From: Cycas panzhihuaensis
Taxonomy: Eukaryota > Cycadophyta
DNA length: 64,000 bases
NCBI GenBank assembly: GCA_023213395.1
Contig: CM041465.1
Location: forward strand, 151,597,741-151,661,740
Direction: 5' to 3'
Below, piece by piece: positions 11,766 through 26,205 of this stretch. The translations under genes were made by a program, and so were the position numbers. Position 1 is the first letter of the stretch; each line of letters opens with the position of its first letter. The notes under the pieces were generated by a model. The model was given only the letters and a program-made list of their open reading frames with translations, had not been told where the DNA came from and did not search any database.

Positions 11766-12959
11766 GAGCCTCAGAATTACTCTTGTCCCCCAACTATTAG
11801 TAGGCTCTCTACAAGTACTTAAGTTCCACCTTCCCCTTTCCAATCATAAAACTAATGGTATATGAAGCACAAAAGGGAACAAAAGAGCAAATTACTATAC
11901 AAAAAAAGTATAACATTAAAAGGAAACACAATTCCTACCAATTTACATGAAACATGCCATGAAAAGGGAAGGAAAAATAACCAAAAAATAAAATACTAAT
12001 GCTAAAAGGAAGGATTACCTATACTAAGTGGATGAAGATGGCTAATGGTTGTAAGTGCTCCTCTCAAAGGGTCTCCAAATCTAACTGGTATTATCTCCAA
12101 GATAGTATCAAGGGTGTAATAGGAAGTAGAGTAAGATTACCAAATTTTAGTCAAAATTTAATAGTATAATGGTATGATATTTGTCTCTCTTGGTCTCTTG
12201 CTTTTCTAATTAAAAAAAGAAAGGATTATGTAGATGAACTTGAAGTGTAGGGTGGGTGGTTTCTAGCCTACATTGTGAGGGAAACTATCAAACTAAAACC
12301 ATAAGTTTTATAGTTTGATATAAATCCACATAGGAAAGAGGATATTTGGGTGAGATTTGACCTCTTGGGCCACCCAAATCAAATCCTAAGAATGACAGAC
12401 ATAGTGGCATAAACCTAAGTATGAATATACTTTATAACTCTTTCACTTTATTGATTTGATATATTATGCTTTTAAATAGTTGGAGTCTATTTTATTTACT
12501 TGTTTTATTATTGGCCCATGTCCTTACAACTAATGATAAATATGACTTCAATTGATAACTACTAATCTATGCATCAAGCTCTTTGAACAGAAATGAAGGT
12601 TATTTTTCCCTTTTGTAATATTCTTTTTTCTCATTTAGATTCATCAAATCCCCTTTTTTATTTTTTATCACTTGTTTCTAATTGCATTTATACTTAGACC
12701 TCTCTCTATATATGCTTTTAGCTAGATTACACTTGTTTTTTATTGAGAAACTACATTTGTTGCTAAAACACTAGCAATTTTGTTTGAAAAATTAGTACCA
12801 CAAAGTATCTTATAGTACCATAAATATGTTCATAGTACTATGAACATATTCATAGTATGATTGTCACTTACCTAGATTCAAGTTTATCGATGGAAGTTAG
12901 CTCATTAATGATAATTTAACAATCTTAGTCATACCACGTCAGCCCCTATTATATTGGAT
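11766..12959. other. Intergenic sequence
   Basis: AT-rich, with no motif-bearing frame on either strand. A small imperfect inverted repeat, ATAGTACTATGAACATATTC-like, is near 12820-12860. The right end grades into the copia remnant that follows. Confidence 0.5.
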
Positions 12960-13743
12960 ATGTTACATAAATTTAACATAGATAATTATAAGCTACTTGC
13001 AACACCAATAAAAGTTGGGTTAAAATTGTCTAAGTTTGAGGAATCTAAATCAATTGACTCTACACTTTATAGGCAGTTGATTAGGAGCCTAATTTACATG
13101 ATTTCAATTTGACTAGATATTATGTATGAAATCAATATAATTTCTAGGTTTATGCATGAGCTTGAGTTAAAACAATATCAATCAACCAAAAGAATTCTCA
13201 GGAATCTCAAAAGTACTATTAGGTATATATTATATTACAGGTCATCCAAGGATTACAAGTTGATTGGTTATACAAACTTAGGCTAGGTAGGTCGTATAGA
13301 TAATAGAAAATCTGCTTTAGGATATATATTTAGTTTAGGTTTAGTAGCAATAACATAGATTTCAAAGAAGTAAGCAATAATAATTCTTTCTACTATAGAA
13401 GTAGAGTATAAAAAAGTTGTAGTAGGAGCTTGTAAGATAGTTTGGCTTAGAAAATTACTTCAGAATTTATAGGAAAAATAGGTTGGTTCCATATATTTAT
13501 TTTGTGATAATTAAATCATAATTTATATAACTAGGAGTTTAGTGTTTTATGGTAGAACAAAGTACATTAGAACACAACATCACTTTATTAGAGAGTTGGT
13601 ACAGTAAGATGAATTAGAATTGGTCTATTGTAGCACTAAAGTTCAAGTGGCAGACATTTTCATAAAGGCACTTGGTAAAATAAAGTTTATAAAATTCAAA
13701 TATAAACTTGGAGTCTCCTCAAATGGGCATTATGGGGGAGAAA
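12960..13743 (+). pseudogene. Copia RNase H remnant, 5' truncated
   Basis: On the plus strand the end of reverse transcriptase and all of RNase H can be read: LLATPIKVGLKLSKFEE, LYRQLIRSLIYM, a YYRSSKDYKLIGYTN block, STIEVEYKKVVVGAC, GRTKYIRTQHHFIRELVQ and ADIFIKALGKIKF. At least seven stops interrupt it, so it is ancient. It ends GHYGGE just before an LTR-like start at 13744. The motifs resemble the plus-strand element at 34184-36228 closely, so both belong to one lineage. Gag, protease, integrase and most of reverse transcriptase are missing. Confidence 0.82.
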
Positions 13744-14010
13744 TATTAGAATAATACCTATATTGAGGTGATTATCCATCTTGGAGAGATTACCTACATT
13801 GGGATAATAAGCCATATCATGGTAAATATTGTGGTAACACTTTGTCAGGCATTTATCAACAACAGGTAGTGGTAGACCTTGAGAGATATGATGAATCCTC
13901 TTAGTCTTGTTTATTTATTTAGAGGGTTTGAAGATACTAGTATTCATCGACACCACCATCCTCATAAATTGATGGTTGTACTCTTTCTTGCTTTCATTTC
14001 ATTTCTATTT
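13744..14010 (+). repeat. Degenerate copia 3' LTR
   Basis: It starts TATTAGAATAATACCTA directly after the RNase H remnant. A segment near 13930-13975 (TTTGAAGATACTAGTATTCA) matches the part of the 23853 and 36229 LTRs that reads CTGAAGATTCTAGTGTTCAT. The right end is not clear. Confidence 0.55.
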
Positions 14011-14439
14011 TTTATTTTTTTTAATCTTCTAATTCTATTAAAAGGCATCCTTGTGGGAAAGTCACTCATAAGAGTGATCTTTATTATCTATTTATTTTTC
14101 TAGATCAACTCCTCTCACTAGGTGTGTTCTCACTTTGTAGCCCCTTTTCTGTAATGAGTCCTTAGACTAAAAGAAACCCATGCACAAGATCCTTTGGGTT
14201 ATAGATTATTTATTGAAGTATCCTCTATAAATGGCATCATGGCATCCATAGAGGATTTCATGAGTCTCTTCAAGGTTAATACATTTGAGAAAAACCCTCT
14301 CAAATGAACATTTGTAGAGTGTGTGATAGATCAAGAAATATTAGCACATCATGGCTTTAATACATAATTTTACTTTTCTTACTAGATTCATTAGGATAAA
14401 GTTGATGAGTGAGATAGTGAACAATAGTGAATAATATCA
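14011..14439. other. Intergenic sequence
   Basis: I see no recognisable feature here. Short frames lack motifs. Confidence 0.4.
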
Positions 14440-15350
14440 TCATACCACTTGATATCTATTGGCCTTTGGTCTTAAACTCTACATAGGGCCATAATTGATT
14501 CAATAGGCAATGAGTCACTAATAGATGTATCAGAGGGATTAGAAAGAGGTATGTGAGTTAGTTGCTTAGTAACACCTATCCCTTTCTTAGGCCTTTAGTT
14601 AATGATTTGAAGGTTGTACTCTTGGAAGAGAATTACCCACTTCCTAACTTGTTCAGTTAGATCGACTTTTAATAGGAGGAAGTGTAATGGGTTAGATTAG
14701 ATGATTATTTTGGTAGCATTACTTAATAGGTAATGTCTTAGTATTTTTGTAGTATAAATAAGGGGAAGGAATTCTTTTTTTATAGGTATATAACTAAGCT
14801 CTATTACCATAAGCATGCAATTGATAAAATGTACTACTTATTCGACACCCAAATCATCCTATTGGGAAAGCATGGTCCTAAGCGATTCACTTGTGAAAGA
14901 GGTATATAAGATAGAAGACATATTGACTTGAGGCAATGTTAGGGTTGGGGTTAAGACCAAGCCCCTTTTATGTTTATTAAGGGATGCTTGGGAAGTTGGT
15001 GTCTAAATGAAAGGGGACCCCCTCTTTAAGAGATTTGTGAGAGGCTTAGCATTTAAGGCAAAGCCTTCTAAGAAGTATCGAAAGAGATTGAGTATGCTAG
15101 GGAATGATTTAATTTATATTTGTATTTTAGGAGGGGACATCTTAAATATAACCCTTACCTTCTTAGGATAAAATTTTATTCTTTCTTTTGATATGATGAA
15201 CCTTAAGACTTTATCCATCATAACAATGAATACATATTTCAAAGTATTCAAACTTACATGATATTTCTAACACCTTAAGAAGGTTTTCCTAAGGTTTGAG
15301 GGGTGGTTTTCTCACTTACAAAAGAGTCTAAACAAATCATCCATATAAAT
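14440..15350 (-). pseudogene. Ty3/gypsy reverse transcriptase and RNase H relic
   Basis: On the minus strand VTSIYMDDLFRL gives the gypsy catalytic YMDD box at about 15328-15350. Then come the linker-like FIISKERI, an ISFPSILNLFRYFLEGF-type stretch and AKPLTNLLKRGSPFHLDT, the usual join between gypsy polymerase and RNase H. RNase H ends with EQVRKWVILFQEYNLQIIN at about 14600-14660. Frame changes and stops are frequent. It is the only non-copia retroelement I recognise in the window. The 5' part is cut exactly where an LTR-like sequence begins at 15351. Confidence 0.68.
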
Positions 15351-15425
15351 TGAGGTGACCCAAGTTGGTCACACTCATAAATAGGTTGCAATTATGGTCA
15401 AGAGACCAAAAAATATAGACCATTA
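15351..15425 (-). repeat. LTR fragment interrupting the gypsy relic
   Basis: It starts TGAGGTGACCCAAGTTGGTC and matches 23060-23135 over about 75 bases. The other copy follows a primer-site-like sequence, so this is the 3'-terminal part of an LTR in minus orientation. Confidence 0.6.
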
Positions 15426-17937
<2,512 letters not shown>

Positions 17938-17976
17938 TGTGGTATATAATATTTTTTCTTCATTGTCTATAATAAT

Positions 17977-18428
17977 TGAAGAATTAATGATTATTTCATT
18001 AACTCGTCAATAGATCATTTGTATTATTGAATGTAATGTTATGTATACTTTATGTTGGGGGCTTCATTTATGTAAATGGGTTTAGTCACAACTTAATTTT
18101 ATGAACTTAGTTGTGTGAGGTTGATTTTATTCTCAATTGTAATTGTCATAAGTTAGTTTAATCATGCAAGGTGCCAATTATCAACTTTCATGATCCTATA
18201 TTAGTATTCTCATTATATTTTGCAACAACCTCTTTTGTTTCATGTACAAGGCTTTTCATATATCTCTCCATTATTTGATATCCTTTGATTTTTGATATGA
18301 ATGACTGAATGCAAGCTTATTTTAGAGTATTTTAAGATTAATTCCAGTGCTTTTAATTTTGTTATTATTGTAAATGTTTTGAGTCTCGAACCTAGGTTAC
18401 AAACTAAGTAGACCTTCATTCTCCTTCA
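17977..18428 (+). repeat. 5' LTR of element S
   Basis: About 452 bases, ending CTCCTTCA just before the primer-binding site. It aligns end to end with 21033-21487. Confidence 0.88.
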
Positions 18429-18430
18429 CT

Positions 18431-18442
18431 TGGTATCAAAGC
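18431..18442 (+). other. Primer-binding site of element S
   Basis: TGGTATCAAAGC, 11 of 12 bases of the initiator-tRNA-Met site, two bases after the 5' LTR. Confidence 0.85.
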
Positions 18443-20229
18443 TAGTCTCTACCAAGTCATTTAGCTAGTTTCTTACATAATCCACCTCTCTCATGTAGTT
18501 CCCATTAATGGTTGCATTCTACTATTGAATGAAGAACTACTTGCTAAATGCTTTAATGGCTTATTAGACCATATGTTAGCTTATCAATTCTTCCATTGAC
18601 TTCTTTTAAGATCTATAACATAAATGTTTTACTATCTATTATTTACTTTCTCAAAGATCTCATCTTTATATATAAAAATTTGTTATAAAAAAGATTTATA
18701 TGGTTGTTGAATAGATGACTATTAAATGCTTTCAATATAATATTATAAGGCTGCATTCAAAATCTATTTATAAGTTATTATTGAATCATATTAATTCATA
18801 TCTAGTTGGGAGACCTCTGTTTGAGCTATATTAAGTTATATTAGTCTCTATGTTGGTAAACTTTTGGCTCTACATAGCCTTCTACTAATTGTTCACATCC
18901 TCATTTAGCTCTCGTTGATCTATGTGGCTCCTCTTTTATTCAATACAACTATGTTTAATCTTTACATGGACCATTTTAATCACTATATGGCCCTCCATTT
19001 ATTCTTGACTATCCTATATGGTCCTTAAATCTAAATTGCTCCTCCTCCATTAAGTATTGACATCTTTTATACTTTACATCACTTGGCTGGCCCTGTGTGG
19101 TCTTTTATTTACTCAACCAGTCATTATATCTCAACAATGTTGCCATTCATGAGCCCAACTGGCCTACATGACCTCATTAATACATTTTATGGCTCCTATA
19201 TCCATTAATTTAAGTGACTACTATCCCTATTTAGGTTGTATGGCCTTTGATTTATTATTTTCATGCCTTCATAGTGGCAATTTCAACCTCCAACATTTTT
19301 GCATAGCTCTTCATGGTTAATATTCTTTGGCTGATGGCCCTTTTATGGTACTTTTTTTATTTTGTAGAGATTGATACTAATTTGGTATGATCCAAAGACA
19401 TTTAGAGGTAATTACAAAGGATCAAATTATATTTTTTTGCTCTAGTTTCATCAAGTTTGTAATAATCTGAGGATTCAGACACATATATTGGTTTCATTTA
19501 ACTCTTGCACACTGTCAGACTGGAGAAACTATAGTATATGACCATTCACAATGACCTTGGTAGAGTTTTCTTTACAGTGGAGAAGATAGATTAGGATTCT
19601 CTTACTTTTGTGGAGAGATTTTACCTCACGTATCCCCTCTATTTCATTATTTTTTCAAATTCTCACTACACAAATTAATATATTCATAGAATATTCTATT
19701 TTTAATATAGGTCCCTAACCTAAAGTTAAATTTTAATCATTTTTAAAGCCTTTTTTAAAATCTATTTTAGGTAGTTTCTTTAGTTTTTTAAAGGTTTTTT
19801 TATGTCTTACTGCTTAAAATATTAAAATGAATCCATTAATTATAAAATCCTTTTAAAATCAATAAAAAACTTAAAAAAAAATAAAAAATAAAAGAACCAC
19901 CTAATTACTAGCCTTGCAAGGGGAATAATTAGGACTAATGAAATTACCATTTCACACACGCTATCGATCCTTCTCAAATTCTTTAGATATTAGAGATGCC
20001 CTTTAACTATTAAGTGTAATCTATGGCAAACTAAGGTGTTTATATCTAAAACCTTAGAGTTTGGAGACCAGGATAGACTTAGAGGGGATGAGTGTCTTAG
20101 TTGTAAATGTGCCCTTAGACAAGGATCTATCATTTAGGCCATAAATATGGCATAGGTGGGTTAATGGTCTTAGGGAGATGATTAAGCTTTCTGTAGTGCC
20201 CATTTATGTTCAGGTATATTAGGTACCCG
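18443..20229. other. Non-coding interior of element S
   Basis: No gag or pol motif was found. From about 18840 to 19350 short TGGC/GGCC-containing phrases (TATGGCTCC, TATGGCCCTCC, TGTGGTC, TATGGCCTTTG) recur every 30-60 bases in an otherwise AT-rich background. Confidence 0.6.
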
Positions 20230-21000
20230 AGTTGCCATTTATGAGTAGGTAAGCCATCAGAAAGGATTGCCTCAACTACTAGGGGCTATTTAGGAGTGGA
20301 GAAAAGTTTGGAATTGGATATTGATGAGTATGAAAAACCTATAGATCTAACATTGTATAGACAACTTATAGGAAAACTAATTTACTTTAATCATACTCAG
20401 CCAGACATTGCCTATGCCATTGTGATCTATTCTAGGTTCATGACATAGCCCAAAATCTTACATTGGAAAGCAATAATAAAGATCCTAAAATATGTTTGGG
20501 CCACTCTTCAATTTGGACTTAATTATTGTCATGTAGAAAATACTTTGTTGATAGGTTACACAGATGTAGATTGGGTTGGATGTAAAGATAGTTATAGATC
20601 AACCTTAGGCTACTATTTTAACTTAGGTTATATTTTAGTTTTATGGTCTTATAAAAAATAGCCTAATGTTACATTATCTTCAACTGAAGTTGAGTATAAA
20701 TCCATCTTTAGTGCTTCTACTAAGGTTACCTAGCTTAGAAAGATTCTTGAAGAGCTTGGTATCTGTGAAACACAAGCTACATCACCATTTGCAACAATCA
20801 AAGTGTTCTCAAATTAATCAAGAATCTTGTGTTCTATGCTAGAACCAAACATATCGAGGTTTGCCATTATTTTATTATGGAATATGTATAGGATAGTGAG
20901 ATAGATTTGACCAATAAGTTTACCGAAGAATAGATTATAGATATCTTCATAAAAGTACTCTCTTGTGACAAATTTGAAAGGTTTTGGCTTGGCCTCAATG
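20230..21000 (+). pseudogene. Copia RNase H remnant of element S
   Basis: On the plus strand LTLYRQLIGKLIYFNHTQPD marks the end of the reverse transcriptase domain. RNase H follows with LLIGYTDVDWVGCKDSYRS, LSSTEVEYKSIFSAST and RTKHIEVCHYFI. Several stops and at least one frameshift near 20800 are present. The final DIFIKVL motif sits about 80 bases before the polypurine tract. Everything upstream of this in a normal copia pol is absent. The element therefore depended on others to move, or lost its middle after insertion. Confidence 0.8.
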
Positions 21001-21032
21001 TCAGAATTAACAAGCTCATCATTAAGGGAGGG

Positions 21033-21487
21033 TGATATAAGAATTAATGATTATTTCATTAATTCATCAATAGATCATTTGTATTATTAAATGTAATATT
21101 GTATATACTTTATGTTAAGGGCTTTATTTGTGTAAGTGGGTTTAGTCATAACTTAATACTGTGAACCTAATTATGTGGAGTTGATTGTATCCCCATTTAT
21201 AATTATCATAAGTTAGTTTAATTATGCAATGTGCCAATTATCACCTTATATGATCTACATTAGTAATCTCATTGCATTTTGTAACAACCTATTTTGTTTC
21301 ATATATGAGGCTTTTTATATATATCTTCATTATATGATGTACTTTGATTTTTGATACGAATGAATGAATGCAAGCTTATTTTGGAGCATTTTGAGATTAA
21401 TTCTAGTGCTTTCAATTTTGTTATTCTTATGAATGTTTTGAGTCTCAAACCTGGGTTACAAACTAGATAGACCTTCATCCCCCTTCA
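21033..21487 (+). repeat. 3' LTR of element S
   Basis: It starts TGATATAAGAATTAATG after the polypurine tract and ends CCCTTCA. It differs from the 5' copy by many substitutions, so the insertion is old. Confidence 0.88.
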
Positions 21488-23045
21488 TATAATATTTTGA
21501 TGTAGGAAAAAATCTTCTAACTCTTGCAACCATTTAATAGTGTATTTATTTAACCCATAGAACTACAAAATACCAAAATTTTTCTTAATTTTTCAATCTG
21601 GTGAACATAGTAAATGTAATTTGATGTATTCAACTTTTGACATATCTTGTTTATGTGTTGGATTTAAACAATCTCATTCTTTCAAGTATTTTGATAGAGA
21701 ACATTCTATGGTAATATTTTAATATTAATTTCATCATTGTTTTGATGATATGTATTTGATATATATATTATGCAGATGTTGGATGATATGAGGTGACAGA
21801 GGTCATGGATTGGGCATGGATAGTAGATGATATAAAAAGTGAGTGAAGCCTCTTAATCAAGTTTGACGGCTACTCTATATATTAATGTTTTAGTGAATTC
21901 ACGTGATCTTATATATAAGAATATATTTCTTGGTATTATACATATATTTAGATTACATAGTGATATGTACTTCATTTCATAATATAACTATATTTTACTC
22001 GTGTTATTGCCCTTTCACTTCATAGGTACTATTGATATGTAATGCTTGATAACAACTCAGTTCATGTTTCGCAATGTTGTGAGTGTATGATGATTTGACA
22101 TTACCTTGTATATTGTGTTTTGATAGTCATTTGACTATGGACCTTCTTTGTAACTTGAGGGAACAACTAATTTTAGTGAATATATAAGAGTACTTGGGAT
22201 ATTTGATTGTCAAAAAGACCAATTTATTATTTTGTAAAGTATAAGTAATATTAAGATATGTGATTGGTAAGCCTTATGAGATATAAGGTGAATATGTCAC
22301 TTTAAATAAAAGGTGATTAGAGAGGATATAAACACTTATACTATACTAAGTAATGATAAATAATTGTAGAGTGAATATGAAAGGTAGATATACAATATAT
22401 TTAAATCTATTGAAGGTATATTATGAATATGTGATATAAAGGCATTAATGAAATATAGTGATTATGATATGATAAAGAGGAATTATATAATATATATTGT
22501 ATTTCACATGAGCAATGATACAGATGGATAGAGAAGGATGAATAGAATGAAGTGGATGAATGGATGGATTGAGAAGGATAAACAGACTAACAAGGCCACT
22601 GATGATAGATAAAGAGGACACCTAGATGACAAATAGATGTAGAGGAATAAATAGACTAATAAGGTAATGGATGACGAACAAAGAGGATACTGGATGACTA
22701 ATAAATAAACAGGGCAATGAATATAATAGGTTAATAGAGAAATGAATATAACACTTAGATAATAATTTAATAAATGAAGGAACTGCACGAGAAACATGGT
22801 GATGAATATTTATATATACACACAATTTATTAAGATGCTAATTCACACTTGAAGTAATCATTAATAGGACAATTTGATATAATATTCATTTTTGACATTG
22901 TAATACTAGGAGATGTAACAAATCAAGATGATAATGTTGTAAGTTAGGCATTGTTAGACATTATTTCTAAAGTATAAGAAGTGGCTACCTAATTCTGAAT
23001 CTTCATAATTACTTTGTAATATCCCATCATGAGTGTTAGGATATT
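21488..23045. other. Intergenic AT-rich sequence
   Basis: No gene motif was seen on either strand. Part of it (22505-22760) is a degenerate GATG/GATA-rich repeat, listed separately. The last 150 bases may be the interior of the element whose LTR begins at 23060. Confidence 0.5.
22505..22760. repeat. Degenerate minisatellite
   Basis: A purine-rich plus strand built from drifting versions of a phrase like GATGGATAGAGAAGGATGAA and AATAGACTAATAAGG. This repetition produces the hydrophobic minus-strand frames here, which are not genes. Confidence 0.6.
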
Positions 23046-23250
23046 ACTCTAATACCACTTGAGGTGACCTAAGTCAGTCACACTTGTAAACTGGTTGCAA
23101 TTATGGTCAGAAGACTTAAATATATCTACAGATATAATGTTTGATATATTATTGAATTGATGATTGAATAATACAATAAAATTCATATTTATATTATTTG
23201 TATGAAGGAGTGTGACTTATCATTAATAGGCTCTATCACTGTTCACTATT
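23046..23250 (-). repeat. Minus-strand LTR start with a primer-site remnant
   Basis: The plus strand shows ACTCTAATACCA (23046-23057), a decayed reverse complement of the initiator-Met primer site. TGAGGTGACC follows at 23060. The first roughly 75 bases match 15351-15425. The right end is unclear, and 23250-23852 holds nothing else I recognise. Confidence 0.55.
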
Positions 23251-23852
23251 ACACATTAATGCCTAATTATATATTAATTAGGATCACTACATATACCTTA
23301 AAAATTTTATTGATATAGTCATGAAACATGAAATGTATAACACGCTAACAAGTCACTCAAACATTTTTTAGGGACACTATATCACATTTAAATATGTAAA
23401 AGCCATTGTATCACATCATCATTCATTTTTGTCAAATTAAACATTTTGGTTTTGACCATTAAATTCTTCAACTCTCTTCATGATCTCTTGTGTTTTTGAA
23501 ATTTCTCTCAAGTTGCAAACTAAAGTTTATAACACAATATATATATATATACTTGTTTACATGTGTTTAACACTTGTCCAACATGCAAAGACCTTAAAGG
23601 GAGCTCTTTCATTTATATAATGACACCATTATCTCTAAATTCAATATTAGATATATTAAAGTGTATAACAATTTTACCTCATCTATTTCTGTTATGCTTA
23701 ATATGCATGTTTGTTAATTATCTTATAGCATTACTTATCTCTCTTTTCCTCCTTTCTCTTAAGTAGATCTTCCTTTGCTTAAAATGCTAGGTATTTTGGT
23801 TACCAATAAACAATATATACTATAATGATTAATTGATATTATGAATGGTATT
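23251..23852. other. Intergenic AT-rich sequence
   Basis: A short TA run is at 23538-23551. No coding motif was found. It ends at the 5-bp flank GTATT of the next element. Confidence 0.4.
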
Positions 23853-24135
23853 TGTTGAAATAATGCCCATTGGGGCTCATATCAGCATAGGGTTTGGTGG
23901 AGATTATGTCAGCACTACTAGTTGCACCTAGCCAACTTATTAGATGTTAGCGACCAATATTCTAACATTTCTTAATGGAAGTTGGTAGTAGGTGTTAAGT
24001 ACTTCCCACTCAATTCCTACCTATAAATTCATGGGATCTGAAGACCTTGTTGTTCATCAACACTGCCACTATATCAAATTCTAGTTTCGCCTTTTCGTGA
24101 ATTCTCCACTCCCTCTCACTCCCTACATTCCTTTA
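23853..24135 (+). repeat. 5' LTR of element H
   Basis: About 283 bases, starting TGTTGAAATAATGCCCATTG and ending CCTTTA, where the partner LTR has CCTTCA. It is similar to 36229-36511 along its whole length. Confidence 0.88.
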
Positions 24136-24137
24136 TT

Positions 24138-24149
24138 TGATATCAGAGC
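24138..24149 (+). other. Primer-binding site of element H
   Basis: TGATATCAGAGC, 11 of 12 bases of the initiator-tRNA-Met site, two bases after the LTR. Confidence 0.85.
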
Positions 24150-26205
24150 GATTATTAGAGAATTGTTAGTGTATTGTTGGAGTGTTAGCTTGTTGCAGGA
24201 GCATTGGAATAGAGAACAAAGGGTTGGAGAAGCTTTCAATAATAGCCCCACTCTAAAATGTAATTGTGAGGAGTTGACTATTATTCAAACTATTTGGTAC
24301 ATGTATACCTTCTAGTGATTTATTATATTATTGAAATATTAAGTGGCTCTCATCTTCATTATACTTTTTGCTTGATTTCATAATAATATTGTAATTGAGC
24401 CATAGAGTTCTTGTCACATATAGTTGAAAGTGTATTTTGTACATGTGAGTATAGTGCTTTGCATACACCAGGATTTATTTAGAAAAACTATTATGTGAGG
24501 CACCACACCTCTTATGGGTGTACACTAAAGATTTGGAGAACCAAAAGCTTTCTAAAATAATTTTCAACCATCTAAAGAAGAAAGAAGAGCATTTACAAAC
24601 TCCTTATCAAAGTTTCCAGGCTCCCATATATGTACATCATGAAGAAAAGAAGATTTATTACCTGAAGGAGAAGAAAATCATGTTACATGTTTAAAGGTCT
24701 AAGATTCTTTGGTCATTATTCTGATAGCACATCATAATACTTTTATTTACATCCTCTTGAGTTGTCTCTACTATTGTACAACCTTTATTTGCCATTATTC
24801 TTGCCTCTAAATAATAAAATATTGATAGAAACTCAGTTTTAGCCAGTTGCTCAATTGTTAGATTGGTTCTACAACCCTTTTACAGCTTTAGCATTGTACA
24901 TTTACACCATTCTCTGTGTTTAGTGATAATACAATTGCGTTTATAATATTTTTTCACTGAAAGAGTCATATTTGAGTGAATTTGTGAGTCATATCTCAAT
25001 GCATGACTATTATGAGTCTGTATGATTGCCCTTAGTGAGTTTGGCTCAATCCATTACATCTTAGATTGCCCTGTATCCTCTTTGCATGGTATTTGCATCA
25101 TCTCTATGGCTATATGGTTGGAAAATATAGTTGTGCACTTCACAAATCTTTAGCACACCTTTATTCGATATTTTCCTAAAGTTTAAACCTTAATACATTA
25201 AAAATTTAAATCGTACGTCTCTATTTTTCTATTACTTTTACTGCCCATGCACCTTTTTTGACCATATGACTCCATTAAGAACATTGAAGATTATGCCCAA
25301 TATTAAATTAGACTTATGTGACATTTTTAAAATCTATTCACAACCTAAAACCCTTACGATCGTTAAATCTTTGTCATACTAAGTTTTTTCTACTGATTCT
25401 ATTATTTTTAAACTATATTTCTTATCGTGGGCCACACATCAGAGTCATTAATGAATCAGTGGAGTTAAACACTTGATATTAGTCACAACAAGTCACATGC
25501 AGTGAATAAAGTGATTAAGATCAAGTTTTACAAAGGGGGTCAAGTAAAATTTGCATGACAGTTATTGAAAATCAGGACCTACCTTTACTCTAGGCATCAT
25601 AATTTTCACCATTGAAGTTAGAAGTAGTTCTGTCAAACACCAAATCAAAGTCCATTCTCACTCGGTTGAAATGAGTGGTCACATGACCACCTTTAGTTTT
25701 AGTTTGATTGATTTTTTAATAAGTGAAGTTAAGGCAATGTATTTTTTAGCATTTAAACTTAAAAGATTAACTTTTTACAAAATATTTTAATACATAACTT
25801 TATGATTTAATATTAGAATCGAGTCATATATAAAGCATTAGACTCTATTTTCTATTGTCTATTGAGTTATAAAGTTATTTTCTTTCTAAAATCATTTTAT
25901 GTATTATTTTTATTCTCTAAAGTGGTACTAGTGAAGGGCTTCTTTTGTGATGACCCTTATATAAACTAGTGAAAAATCATATTGTAATCTCTCATTAATA
26001 AATATTATTACTCCTTGAGGTGGTTAGAATCCCAATTGGGATATTTGCACTCGTCCCAGAGGTGAAGTAGGACATTTCTTATAGTTGTTAAGTATCCTTT
26101 TATTACCTTTTTATACTATTTGATTGCAAGTACTCTATATTTTATGAAAGTCTATTGTTCAAAGCAATCTTTTCTATAACAGTAGTAAATATTAAAAATG
26201 TAATT
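24150..26205. other. Two-kilobase leader of element H
   Basis: Mostly AT-rich and non-coding. It holds one notable open frame at 24455-24694, listed separately. I recognise nothing else between the primer site and gag. Confidence 0.5.
24455..24694 (+). pseudogene. Exon-like frame in the leader of element H, unrecognised
   Basis: A 79-codon stop-free frame without an early ATG reads YLEKLLCEAPHLLWVYTKDL and later IIFNHLKKKEEHLQTPY and KKIYYLKEKKIMLHV before TAA. The composition is unlike the flanking AT-rich leader and looks like a mixed helix-forming protein segment. It is not gag, which starts 1.5 kb downstream. It may be a captured host exon. Chance cannot be excluded for a frame this length, and I do not recognise the protein. 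Confidence 0.3.

Larger units (their letters stand above)
17977..21487 (+). mobile_element. Copia deletion derivative S (RNase H end only)
   Basis: The element is 3.5 kb with LTRs at 17977-18428 and 21033-21487. A near-perfect initiator-Met primer site is at 18431-18442 (TGGTATCAAAGC). A polypurine tract, AAGGGAGGG, lies directly before 21033. The flanks are AT-rich (ATAAT on the left, TATAAT on the right), so a target duplication is plausible but not decisive. Internally only the end of pol remains, and the rest is non-coding. Confidence 0.87.

Noticed and set aside
22504-22825. Two hydrophobic minus-strand frames
   Set aside because: They come from a degenerate purine-rich minisatellite on the plus strand. 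Their composition follows the repeat.
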